The notes under the pieces: generated by a model | The model's database searches: none | The model's input: the letters and a program-made list of their open reading frames with translations, nothing else | What the model was told of the DNA's origin: nothing | Translations under genes and position numbers: made by a program | Shown: in pieces, positions 37,927-46,534 of the stretch | Layout: every line of letters begins with the position of its first letter | How positions within the stretch are numbered: the first letter of the stretch is position 1 | Source of the DNA: CAVXFS01 sp963761115 | Lineage (GTDB): Bacteria; Pseudomonadota; Gammaproteobacteria; Burkholderiales; Gallionellaceae | Length of the DNA stretch: 64,000 nt | Assembly (NCBI GenBank): GCA_963761115.1 | Contig: CAVXFS010000004.1 | Coordinates: 186,001 to 250,000, forward strand | Direction: 5' to 3'

Positions 37927-39071
37927 TGCCGGCCTTCTTCGCTCCCTGCCCGCGCGGGCTGGAACAGATACTGGCGGACGAACTGGACGCGCTCGGCGCA
38001 GCCGATGTGCGTGCCACAGATGGCGGCGTGGCATTTTCCGGCGACTGGCCGTTGTGTTATCGCGCCAACCTGCACAGCCGCTACGCCAGCCGCATCCTGT
38101 GGCGGGTGCAGGAACCCGCGCCTTTCCGCTCCGAACAGGACATCTACAACCTCGCGCTGGCGCTGCCGTGGCCACGCTGGTTCGAGGTCGATCACACCAT
38201 GCGCGTGCACATGACCGCGATCAAGTGCCCGCTGAAAAGCGTGGATTTCCTCACGCTGAAGATCAAGGATGCGGTGTGCGACAAGTTCCGCGAGCACGGC
38301 GGGAAGCGCCCCAGCATCGATACCGTTACGCCCGACATGCGCATCCATGCCTTCATCGAGGGCAGCAGCCTGACGCTGTACCTGGATACTTCCGGCGAGG
38401 CACTGTTCAAGCGCGGCGTGCGCCTGCATACCAACATCGCGCCGCTGCGCGAGAATCTCGCGGCGGGCATACTGAAGCTGGCCGGCTGGCAGCCCGGCAT
38501 GCCGCTGCTGGACCCGATGTGCGGCAGCGGCACGTTCCTGATCGAGGCGGCGCAGATGACACTGGGTATCGCGCCGGGCATCAACCGCAACTTCGCTTTC
38601 GAGAAGATCAGGAATTTCGATGTTGCTGCCTGGGATCTCATCCGCAATGAGGCGCTGGCGGCGCAAAAACCGGTGTCGGAACTGCCGATCTACGGGTGCG
38701 ACCTGTACGGCGATGCGCTCAAGGCGGCGCATCGCAACCTGGAGGAGGCCGGCATCCGCCAGGCGGTCGACCTGAAGCAGGCCAATGTGCTGGAGATCTC
38801 CGCGCCCGCCGACCATGGCGTGCTGGTGGCGAACCTGCCTTACGGCGAACGCATGGGCGAATTGCAGGAACTGGAGGAGTTGTATCCGAAGCTGGGCGAT
38901 ATGCTGAAGAAAAAATTCGGCGGCTGGAACGTTTATCTGTTCACCTCCGATCTGCGCCTGCCCAAGCTGATCCGACTGTCGACATCGCGCCGCACCCCGT
39001 TGTTCAATGGTGCGATCGAATGCAGGTTGTTCGAATACAGGATCGTGGCGGGCAGCAACCGTCCGCAATAG
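37926..39071 (+). CDS. rlmL: THUMP-domain RNA methyltransferase, RlmL-like
   Basis: 381 residues. An N-terminal THUMP RNA-binding domain (about 50-165) is followed by the methyltransferase core with SAM motif DPMCGSGTF (196-204), GCDLYGDAL and the catalytic NLPYGER (303-309) of N2-methylguanine enzymes. E. coli RlmKL is a fusion; this protein is only the RlmL half, expected to make m2G2445 in 23S rRNA. Overlaps the hemJ-like gene by one base. Confidence 0.88.
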   Translation: MPAFFAPCPRGLEQILADELDALGAADVRATDGGVAFSGDWPLCYRANLHSRYASRILWRVQEPAPFRSEQDIYNLALALPWPRWFEVDHTMRVHMTAIKCPLKSVDFLTLKIKDAVCDKFREHGGKRPSIDTVTPDMRIHAFIEGSSLTLYLDTSGEALFKRGVRLHTNIAPLRENLAAGILKLAGWQPGMPLLDPMCGSGTFLIEAAQMTLGIAPGINRNFAFEKIRNFDVAAWDLIRNEALAAQKPVSELPIYGCDLYGDALKAAHRNLEEAGIRQAVDLKQANVLEISAPADHGVLVANLPYGERMGELQELEELYPKLGDMLKKKFGGWNVYLFTSDLRLPKLIRLSTSRRTPLFNGAIECRLFEYRIVAGSNRPQ

Positions 39072-39095
39072 CCGGTTTCCCGGGTCGCGGGCGGG

Positions 39096-40233
39096 TCAGG
39101 TCATCTTCAGGTGATCGATGCCGGACATCACGTCGCTATCCCTGGAGAACTTGCTTTCCAGCTTGATCCTCAGGCGCAGGTCGTTGACCGAATCGGCGTT
39201 CTTAAGCGCTTCCTCGTAGCTGATCGCCTCATCCTCATACAAGTCATACAGTGACTGGTCAAACGTCATCATGCCCAGTTCACGGGATTTGGACATCACG
39301 TTCTTGATCTCATTCACCTCGCCCTTGAAGATGAGGTCGGAGATCAGCGGCGAGTTCAGCAATATCTCGAACGCAGCCACGCGCCCGACACCGTTCTTGT
39401 TCATGATCAGGCGTTGCGAGATGAGCGCCTTGATGTTGAGCGACAGGTCCATCAGCAGCTGGTCGCGGCGCTCTTCCGGGAAGAAGTTGATGATCCGGTC
39501 CAGCGCCTGGTTGGCACTGTTGGCATGCAGCGTGGCCAGGCACAGGTGACCGGTTTCGGCGAAGGCCACCGCATATTCCATGGTGGCGCGGTCGCGGATC
39601 TCGCCGATCAGGATCACATCCGGCGCCTGGCGCAGGGTGTTTTTCAATGCGGCTTCCCATGAGTCCGTGTCCACCCCGACTTCGCGGTGGGTGACGATGC
39701 AGTTGTTGTGTTCGTGCACGTATTCCACCGGGTCTTCAATGGTGATGATGTGGCCGAAGGAGTTCTGGTTGCGAAAGCCCAGCATGGCTGCGAGAGAGGT
39801 GGATTTTCCGGAACCGGTGGCGCCGACCAGGATCACCAGGCCGCGCTTGGTCATTACCACATCCTTTAGCACCTGCGGCAATCCCAGCTCGTCCAGGTCC
39901 GGGATCTTGCTGGTGATGGTACGCAACACGATGCCGACGCGTTGTTGCTGCATGAACACGTTGACGCGGAAGCGCCCGATGCCGGGCGGGTTGATGGCGA
40001 AGTTGCGATTCATGCGTGGCCTCGAATTCGGCAGCCTGCTTGTCGTTCATGATGCTGCGGGCCAGTTCCTGGGTATGCTGGGCGGTCAGGGATTGCGGTG
40101 ATACCGGGGTCATTTTGCCATCCACCTTGAAAGCCGGCGGGAAACCGGCAGTGATAAACAGGTCGGAGGCTTTCTTGCTGATCACGCCGCGCAGCAGATT
40201 GTGTATCAGTTCGGTGGCTTGTGTTCTTTCCAT
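39096..40233 (-). CDS. pilU: Type IV pilus retraction ATPase PilU, one frameshift
   Basis: PilT-like hexameric ATPase that assists pilus retraction. The N-terminal part starts MERTQATELIHNLLRGVISK (ATG 40233) and the main part runs in another frame: RVNVFMQQQRVGIVLR, Walker A GATGSGKST, THREVGVDTDSWEAALKN, GEIRDRATMEYA and the His-box GHLCLATLHANSANQ. A single extra C near 40015 (ACGCATGAATCGC) breaks the frame; removing it gives EFEATMNRNFAINPPG and a PilU of about 380 residues. The gene lies 14 bases downstream of pilT, the normal pilTU order, and converges with rlmL. Confidence 0.92.
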
Positions 40234-40247
40234 CACTGGCTCCTTTG

Positions 40248-41291
40248 TCAGCCGTGGAACAGGTCTTTGTTTGCGGCCCGGCTGCGCGCCTCGGCGCTGG
40301 CCACGTGATTGGCTTTGACCAGATTAAGCAGGCATTGGTCCAGGGTCTGCATGCCAAGCGCCCCGCCGGTCTGGATGGCGGAATACATCTGCGGCACCTT
40401 GGCTTCGCGGATCAGGTTGCGGATGGCCGGGGTGCAGATCATGATCTCGTGCGCCGCCACCCGGCCCATCGCATCCTTGGTTTTGAGCAGGGTTTGCGAG
40501 ATCACGGCACGCAGCGATTCGGACAGCATGGCGCGCACCATCTCCTTCTCGTCCGCAGGGAATACATCGATCACGCGGTCGATGGTTTTTGCCGCAGAAC
40601 TGGTGTGCAATGTGCCAAACACGAGGTGGCCGGTTTCCGCCGCAGTCATGGCCAGCCGGATGGTTTCGAGGTCGCGCATTTCGCCCACCAGGATGACATC
40701 CGGGTCTTCGCGCAGCGCGCTGCGCAACGCATTGTTGAACGACAGCGTGTGCGGGCCGACTTCGCGCTGGTTGATCAGGCACTTCTTCGATTCGTGCACG
40801 AATTCGATCGGGTCTTCCACGGTCAGGATGTGGCCCATGTCGTTTTCGTTGATATGGTTGACCATCGCTGCCAGCGTGGTGGACTTGCCGGAGCCGGTCG
40901 GACCGGTTACCAGCACGATGCCGCGCGGATACTCGGAGATATCCTTGAATATGGGCGGACATTTCAAATCCTCCAGCGACAATATCTTGGAAGGGATGGT
41001 ACGCATCACGGCGCCGGCACCGCGATGGTGAATGAAGGCATTGACACGGAAGCGGGCCAGGTTGGGTATCTCGAAGGAGAAATCCACTTCCTTGTTCTCT
41101 TCGTAAAACTTGCGCTGCCCGTCATTCATGATGTCATACACCATGGCATGCACTTCCTTGTGCTCCATCACCGGCAGGTTTATCTTGCGTATGTCTCCGT
41201 GAACTCGAATCATCGGCGGCATGCCGGAAGAAAGGTGCAGGTCAGAAGCCTTGTTTTTGACACCAAAGGCAAGCAATTCCGTAATATCCAT
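40248..41291 (-). CDS. pilT: Type IV pilus twitching motility ATPase PilT
   Basis: 347 residues from ATG 41291 (MDITELLAFGVKNKASDLHL). Walker A GPTGSGKST (130-138), LINQREVGPHTLSFNNAL, Walker-B region DVILVGEMRDLETI, GHLVFGTLHTSSA, and the C-terminal AIRNLIREAK box required for retraction. Powers disassembly of the pilus for twitching. Divergent from yggS with about 80 bases between start codons. Confidence 0.96.
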   Translation of the reverse strand: MDITELLAFGVKNKASDLHLSSGMPPMIRVHGDIRKINLPVMEHKEVHAMVYDIMNDGQRKFYEENKEVDFSFEIPNLARFRVNAFIHHRGAGAVMRTIPSKILSLEDLKCPPIFKDISEYPRGIVLVTGPTGSGKSTTLAAMVNHINENDMGHILTVEDPIEFVHESKKCLINQREVGPHTLSFNNALRSALREDPDVILVGEMRDLETIRLAMTAAETGHLVFGTLHTSSAAKTIDRVIDVFPADEKEMVRAMLSESLRAVISQTLLKTKDAMGRVAAHEIMICTPAIRNLIREAKVPQMYSAIQTGGALGMQTLDQCLLNLVKANHVASAEARSRAANKDLFHG

Positions 41292-41370
41292 TATAATCCT
41301 CGCTGATGCGCAGGCCACACAACGCGGTGGCGGCTGTTGAGATTTTACATTCCCTAGATACGACTTGATT

Positions 41371-42081
41371 ATGACCGTAATTGATTACAACTTGCAAGCC
41401 GTTCGGCGCACCATCGAGCTGACCGCACGGAAAGCACAGCGACGAGCAGAAGATATAACGCTGGTGGCAGTGAGCAAATCGTTTCCGGCATCCGCGATAC
41501 GCGTAGCCTTTCAGGCCGGTCAATCTGCCTTCGGGGAGAACTATTTGCAGGAAGCATTGCGCAAGATGAAATTGCTCAATGACCTGACTTTGGAATGGCA
41601 TTTCATCGGGCCGATACAGAGCAACAAGAGCACCGCGATCGCTGAAAATTTTTCCTGGGTGCATGGTGTGGACAGGTTCAAGATCGCCGAGCGATTGTCG
41701 GCGCAACGACCAGAACGGCTGCCAGCGCTCAATGTGTGCCTGCAAGTGAATGTCGGTGACGAACATACCAAGTCCGGGGTGCAGCCTGACGAGGTCGAGG
41801 AACTGGCCCTGGCTGTGGCGAGGTTACCGAACCTCAAGCTGCGCGGCTTGATGACGATCCCGCCTGCGGTTGAAGGCCTGGAAGCACAGCGCATGCCGTT
41901 TGCCGTTCTGCGCGAGCTCCAGCAGCAACTGAACAGCGAATTCGGGTTAGGGCTGGATACCTTGTCCATGGGCATGTCGAACGATATCGAGGCGGCGGTG
42001 CTCGAGGGTGCGACCATCGTGCGCATCGGCACGGCAATCTTCGGAGAGAGACTGTTGCACCAGGACGACATCCAGGATTGA
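41371..42081 (+). CDS. yggS: YggS family pyridoxal-phosphate homeostasis protein
   Basis: 236 residues from ATG 41371. PLP is bound at Lys36 in VAVSKSFP; FGENYLQEALRK, WHFIGPIQSNK, LMTIPP and LSMGMSNDIEAAVLEGATIVRIGTAIFG are the family signatures. A TIM-barrel protein that balances free PLP and amino acid pools. First gene of the yggS-proC-yggT-yggU-gluQ run. Confidence 0.95.
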   Translation: MTVIDYNLQAVRRTIELTARKAQRRAEDITLVAVSKSFPASAIRVAFQAGQSAFGENYLQEALRKMKLLNDLTLEWHFIGPIQSNKSTAIAENFSWVHGVDRFKIAERLSAQRPERLPALNVCLQVNVGDEHTKSGVQPDEVEELALAVARLPNLKLRGLMTIPPAVEGLEAQRMPFAVLRELQQQLNSEFGLGLDTLSMGMSNDIEAAVLEGATIVRIGTAIFGERLLHQDDIQD

Positions 42082-42211
42082 TGGTTGAAAGGCAGTTCAA
42101 CCCTTCATTGAATTCGTAGCCATCCCGGAACTTTGGGCATGACCTTCCGTCAGATTCTGGCGCTCTCGTGGTTGCATATTTTCGGGAAGGCAACTGATAA
42201 AAGGACACGAT

Positions 42212-43021
42212 ATGAATATCTGTTTCATTGGCGGCGGCAACATGGCGACCGCACTGATCAGCGGGCTGGTCAAGCGCGGCTATTCCGCGTTCAAATTCCA
42301 TGTGGTGGAGATCGATGGCGACAAGTGCAAGCGCTTGCATAATGAATTTGGCGTGCACGCGACGACCGATCTGGCGCATGGGGTCGCACACGGCGAATAT
42401 ATCGTATTGGCTGTCAAGCCCCAGCAGTTGCGGAAAGTGGTGGAAAAGGTAGCGCCGCATCTGTCCGGGCAGCTGGTCATCTCGATAGCCGCCGGCATTC
42501 GCGCGAATGATCTGGCCAGGTGGGCCGGATCGCAGAACATTGTCCGTGCCATGCCGAATACTCCTGCATTGATTCGCTGCGGGATGACCGGGCTGTATGC
42601 GTTGCCGAAAGTCAGCGACGAGCACCGGCAAGGTGCGCAAGCCATCCTTACCGCCGTTGGCGATACGCTATGGCTTGATGACGAAAAGATGATGGATGCA
42701 GTCACCGCGGTTTCCGGTAGCGGTCCGGCTTATGTGTTCTACTTCATCGAGGCCATGCAGCAGGCAGCAAGCGAGCTTGGGTTCGGCGAGGAAGATGCGC
42801 GCCGCCTGGTGCTGGATACATTTGTCGGCGCTGCCAAACTGGCGTACGGCAGCAAAGACGGCGTAAGCGTGCTGCGCGAGCGAGTCACCTCGAAAGGGGG
42901 TACCACCGAATGTGCCTTGCTTGATATGGAATCCAGCGAAGTGAAACGGCATATCGTTGCGGCAGTGCATGCTGCTGCCGAACGCGCCAGACAGATGGGC
43001 GACGATCTGGGTGGGGATTGA
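42212..43021 (+). CDS. proC: Pyrroline-5-carboxylate reductase
   Basis: 269 residues. NADPH-binding GGGNMA (7-12), then AVKPQQL, SIAAGI, RAMPNTPALI and the C-terminal DAVTAVSGSGPAYVFYFIEAM with the substrate site SKGGTTECALL. Last step of proline synthesis. An AAAGGA ribosome-binding site precedes the ATG. The stop overlaps the yggT start (TGATG). Confidence 0.96.
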   Translation: MNICFIGGGNMATALISGLVKRGYSAFKFHVVEIDGDKCKRLHNEFGVHATTDLAHGVAHGEYIVLAVKPQQLRKVVEKVAPHLSGQLVISIAAGIRANDLARWAGSQNIVRAMPNTPALIRCGMTGLYALPKVSDEHRQGAQAILTAVGDTLWLDDEKMMDAVTAVSGSGPAYVFYFIEAMQQAASELGFGEEDARRLVLDTFVGAAKLAYGSKDGVSVLRERVTSKGGTTECALLDMESSEVKRHIVAAVHAAAERARQMGDDLGGD

Positions 43022-43587
43022 TGCTGGACGAGGCCCTGCTATTCCTGCTCAGCGTGCTATTGCAACCATTTGCAGTATTGCTTCTGTTGCGCTTCTACAT
43101 GCAATGGCTGCGCCTGTCCCTGCGCAACCCGTTGGGCGAGTTCGTGCGGGTGTTGACCGATTTTGTCGTCTTGCGCGCGCGCCGGGTGCTTCCGGCTGCG
43201 GGAAAGGCCGATACCGCTTCCCTGTTGCTGGCGCTGGTCGCGGAGTCGCTATATCTGGCAGGTGTGCTGTGGGTGCAGGGTTTCCATCCCGCCGGATCTT
43301 CCTTGCTCGTCCTGCCTCTCTGGGCAGCGGTAAAGTTGTTCAAGATCAGCATCTACCTGCTGATGGCTGCAGTCTTCATCCAGGCGATATTGTCATGGGT
43401 CAACCCGTATACCCCGCTGTCCGGTATGTTGGCAGGCCTGACGCAACCATTCCTGCTGCCGTTGCGTCGCCGCATACCGTTGGCGGGGAATATCGACCTT
43501 TCGCCCATGGTGTTATTGATCATCTGCCAATTGATCATCATCGTGCCGTTGGGCTGGCTGGAGCGCCTGGTGACGGGGATGCTTTGA
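43021..43587 (+). CDS. YggT family membrane protein
   Basis: 188 residues with the two YggT modules: LLLRFYMQWLRLSLRNPLGEFV and AAVFIQAILSWVNPYTPLSGML, each a membrane hairpin with conserved Arg/Trp-Asn-Pro residues. Function unclear; linked to osmotic stress and membrane organisation in other bacteria. Translationally coupled to proC. Confidence 0.88.
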   Translation: MLDEALLFLLSVLLQPFAVLLLLRFYMQWLRLSLRNPLGEFVRVLTDFVVLRARRVLPAAGKADTASLLLALVAESLYLAGVLWVQGFHPAGSSLLVLPLWAAVKLFKISIYLLMAAVFIQAILSWVNPYTPLSGMLAGLTQPFLLPLRRRIPLAGNIDLSPMVLLIICQLIIIVPLGWLERLVTGML

Positions 43588-43588
43588 C

Positions 43589-43879
43589 ATGGCCGACTGG
43601 TACCGCAGCGAGGACGGCGTCATCACGCTGACATTGCATGTGCAGCCCGGGGCTAAACGCAGCGAGATCACCGGCCTGCACGGTGATGCGCTGAAGATCC
43701 GCCTGGCCGCGCCGCCGATAGAGGGTCGGGCCAATGATGCCTTGCTGCATTTCCTGGCCGATGCCTTTGGCGTTCCGCAGCGCAATGTCGAACTCAGGCG
43801 CGGCGAACAATCGCGTCACAAGACGGTGCGGGTGAGCGGCAGCACGGTAGACCCCGAACTCCTGATCCACAAGCCATAA
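43589..43879 (+). CDS. DUF167/YggU family protein
   Basis: 96 residues with VQPGAKRSEITGLHGDALKI ... APPIEGRANDALLHFLADAFGV, the DUF167 core. Small soluble protein of unknown function always found in this neighbourhood. Begins 1 base after yggT. Confidence 0.9.
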   Translation: MADWYRSEDGVITLTLHVQPGAKRSEITGLHGDALKIRLAAPPIEGRANDALLHFLADAFGVPQRNVELRRGEQSRHKTVRVSGSTVDPELLIHKP

Positions 43880-43885
43880 CATGTC

Positions 43886-44818
43886 ATGAATTCCGCCGCC
43901 CGGGATTATCGCGGTCGCTTCGCCCCGTCGCCTACCGGGCCGCTGCATTTCGGTTCGCTGGTTTGCGCGCTGGGCAGCTATCTTGATGCAAAAGCCAATC
44001 GCGGTGCCTGGCTGGTGCGCATGGAGGATGTCGACCTGCCGCGCACGGTGGCCGGTGCCGCGGAGGATATCCTGCGCACGCTGGAGCGCTTCGGGCTGTG
44101 CTGGGACGAGAGCGTGCTGTACCAGAGCCGGCGCACGGATGCATATCGGGAAGCGCTGCAACGGTTGCAGCAGGCCAATGTCGCCTATCCCTGCGCATGC
44201 AGCCGCAAGGAGATCGCCGATTCAGCCTTGCGCGGGATCGAGGGGCAGATCTATCCGGGCACCTGCCGCACGGGGCTGGCACCGGGCATGCAGGCGCGGG
44301 CCTGGCGTGTCCGCAGCGACGATGTATCCATGCCGGTTGGCCAGGGCGGGGTGGTCGGATTCGACGATGCACTGCAGGGACGTATCGCCCAGCATCTCGA
44401 GCGCGAGATCGGCGATTTCGTGGTGTTGCGCGCGGATGGCCTGTTCGCCTATCAGCTGGCGGTGGTGGTGGATGACGGTTTCCAGAACATCACCCATATC
44501 GTGCGCGGCGCAGACTTGCTGACGTCCACGCCGCGCCAGATCCATTTGCAGCAGATGCTGGGACTGGCTACGCCGGACTATATGCACCTGCCGGTCGCGG
44601 TCAATGCGCAAGCAGAGAAACTGAGCAAGCAGACGCTGGCGGCACCGGTCGATGCCGCTGATGCTGGCGCAGTGCTGCTGCGCGCATTGGCATTTTTGCG
44701 CCAGCAACCACCGGCAGAATTGGCTGCGTACAAACCGGCGGAGATACTGGAGTGGGGGACATTGCACTGGAACCCGAAAGTGCTGTCCGGATTGCGAACC
44801 CGGCCCGGGCAAGCCTGA
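43886..44818 (+). CDS. gluQ: Glutamyl-queuosine tRNA(Asp) synthetase
   Basis: 310 residues. A truncated glutamyl-tRNA synthetase that attaches glutamate to queuosine at position 34 of tRNA(Asp). RFAPSPTGPLHFGSL carries the class I HIGH-equivalent; the zinc site uses CAC and YPGTC; KLSKQTL is the KMSKS-like loop. The anticodon-binding domain of GluRS is absent, as expected. Links functionally to the queA/tgt genes 5 kb away. Confidence 0.93.
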   Translation: MNSAARDYRGRFAPSPTGPLHFGSLVCALGSYLDAKANRGAWLVRMEDVDLPRTVAGAAEDILRTLERFGLCWDESVLYQSRRTDAYREALQRLQQANVAYPCACSRKEIADSALRGIEGQIYPGTCRTGLAPGMQARAWRVRSDDVSMPVGQGGVVGFDDALQGRIAQHLEREIGDFVVLRADGLFAYQLAVVVDDGFQNITHIVRGADLLTSTPRQIHLQQMLGLATPDYMHLPVAVNAQAEKLSKQTLAAPVDAADAGAVLLRALAFLRQQPPAELAAYKPAEILEWGTLHWNPKVLSGLRTRPGQA

Positions 44819-44823
44819 AGTGG

Positions 44824-45465
44824 TCAGTCCTTGCTGCGCTGCTGGCGGATCACTTCGCCGATTGCGGGCAGCAGCGAGATGACGATGATGCCCAGCGTCA
44901 TCAGCGTGAGGTTGTCCTTGATGATCGGGATGTTGCCGAAGAAGTAACCGCCCGCAGTGAAGGACGAGATCCACGCCACACTGCCGAGCGCGCTGAACAT
45001 CAGGAACACGCGGTAGTTCATGCAGCCGATGCCGGCCACGAACGGCGCAAAGGTGCGGATGATGGGCAGGAAGCGCGCGAACAGGATGGTCTTGCCGCCG
45101 TGCTTTTCGTAAAAGGCATGGGTTCGATCCAGGTATTCAGGCTTGATCAGGCGTGAGCCGGCGCGCTTGATCACGCGCAAGCCAAGCAGCCGTCCGATCC
45201 AGTAGTTGGTGTTGTCGCCGCTGAACGCGGCCAGCACCAGCAGCGGCACCTGCACCTGCCATTCCAGTGAACCCGCGCCGCACAATGCGCCCGCCACGAA
45301 CAGCAGCGAGTCACCGGGCAGGAACGGCGCAACCACCAGGCCGGTCTCGCAGAAGATGATCAGGAACATGATGCCGTAGACCCATATCCCGTATTCCTGC
45401 GTCAACGCCAGCAGGTGGGTGTCCAGGTGCAGGACGAGATCGGCGAATGAGGTGAGGAAATCCAA
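44824..45465 (-). CDS. DedA family membrane protein
   Basis: 213 residues. GLVVAPFLPGDSLLFVAGAL and the conserved KHGGKTILFARFLPIIRTFAPFVAGIG with the essential Arg residues identify DedA/SNARE-associated proteins, thought to flip undecaprenyl phosphate or phospholipids. Convergent with gluQ, whose stop is 5 bases away. Confidence 0.92.
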   Translation of the reverse strand: MDFLTSFADLVLHLDTHLLALTQEYGIWVYGIMFLIIFCETGLVVAPFLPGDSLLFVAGALCGAGSLEWQVQVPLLVLAAFSGDNTNYWIGRLLGLRVIKRAGSRLIKPEYLDRTHAFYEKHGGKTILFARFLPIIRTFAPFVAGIGCMNYRVFLMFSALGSVAWISSFTAGGYFFGNIPIIKDNLTLMTLGIIVISLLPAIGEVIRQQRSKD

Positions 45466-45585
45466 TGTGCAGGCCTTGATGATTCAAACGTGAGTATGTG
45501 ATCCGGTTCGCAGGTTGGGTCAGGCCGCAGGCATCAACCTGACAGGAATGGCGAATAACGTCGGCTTACGCTGCGCTGCCCCGAC

Positions 45586-46518
45586 CTAAGGCAGCGCGCC
45601 CTCGCCCTCGGTTTTTTCCGGCTTGATGAAATCCTCGCGCGATACACCGAACATCAGCAGCAGCGGGCTGGCCACCAGCACCGACGAATAGATGCTGAAC
45701 AGGATGCCGATGGTAAGCGCCAGCGCGAAATAATGCAGGGTCTCCCCGCCCAGGAACAGCATCGACGTCACCATGATCTGGGTACAGCCATGGGTGATGA
45801 TGGTGCGCGACATGGTGCGGGTGATGGCATTGTCGATGATGGTGCTCACACCCGTCTTGCGCATCTTGCGGAAATTTTCGCGTATCCGGTCGAACACCAC
45901 CACCGATTCGTTCACCGAATAGCCGAGTACTGCCAGCACCGCTGCCAGCACGGAAAGCGAGAACTCCCACTGGAAGAAGGCAAAGAAGCCGAGAATGATG
46001 ACCACGTCATGCAGGTTGGCGATGATCGCGGCGAGGCCGAATTTCCACTCGAAGCGCAGCCACAGGTAACAGACGATGCCGAGGCTGACCAGCAGCAGGG
46101 CCATGGCGCCGTTATTCACCAGTTCCTTGCCGACTTGCGGTCCGACGAACTCGACGCGGCGAACCTCGACGCTGGAATCCTGCTGCTGCAGGCTGCTGCG
46201 TACCTGCTCGCTCAATTTCGCGCCCGCGACATCCTGCTTGAGCGGGATCTGGATCAACACGTCATGGCTGGTGCCGAAGGTCTGCACCACCGCATCTTTC
46301 AGGCCTATATTGGCCAGTTGGCTGCGCACCTGGTTCAGGTCGGCCGGCTGGGCATAATGCATCTCCATCACCGTGCCGCCGGTGAAGTCGACGCCAAAAT
46401 TCAGTCCGCGAGTGGCAAGAAAAATTACCGCAAGAATGAACGTCACCAGCGATATGCTGGTGGTATATCGTCCATAACTCATGAACGGTATGTCTTTTTT
46501 GATCCTGAAGAATTCCAT
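45586..46518 (-). CDS. secF: Protein translocase subunit SecF
   Basis: 310 residues. Six membrane helices with a periplasmic domain after the first; GVDFTGGTVMEM, NLHDVVIILGFFAFFQWEF, GYSVNESVVVFDRIRENFRK and TRTMSRTIITHG are SecF signatures. Forms SecDF with the gene upstream and uses the proton gradient to pull preproteins out of SecYEG. Last gene of the yajC-secD-secF unit. Confidence 0.96.
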   Translation of the reverse strand: MEFFRIKKDIPFMSYGRYTTSISLVTFILAVIFLATRGLNFGVDFTGGTVMEMHYAQPADLNQVRSQLANIGLKDAVVQTFGTSHDVLIQIPLKQDVAGAKLSEQVRSSLQQQDSSVEVRRVEFVGPQVGKELVNNGAMALLLVSLGIVCYLWLRFEWKFGLAAIIANLHDVVIILGFFAFFQWEFSLSVLAAVLAVLGYSVNESVVVFDRIRENFRKMRKTGVSTIIDNAITRTMSRTIITHGCTQIMVTSMLFLGGETLHYFALALTIGILFSIYSSVLVASPLLLMFGVSREDFIKPEKTEGEGALP

Positions 46519-46534
46519 TGCCGTATCTCTTTCT

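Noticed and set aside
41257..41297. TTGACA ... TATAAT promoter between pilT and yggS
   Set aside because: The spacing between the two hexamers (about 29 bases) is too long for a sigma-70 promoter; an alternative TAATAT box at 41282 is only marginal.
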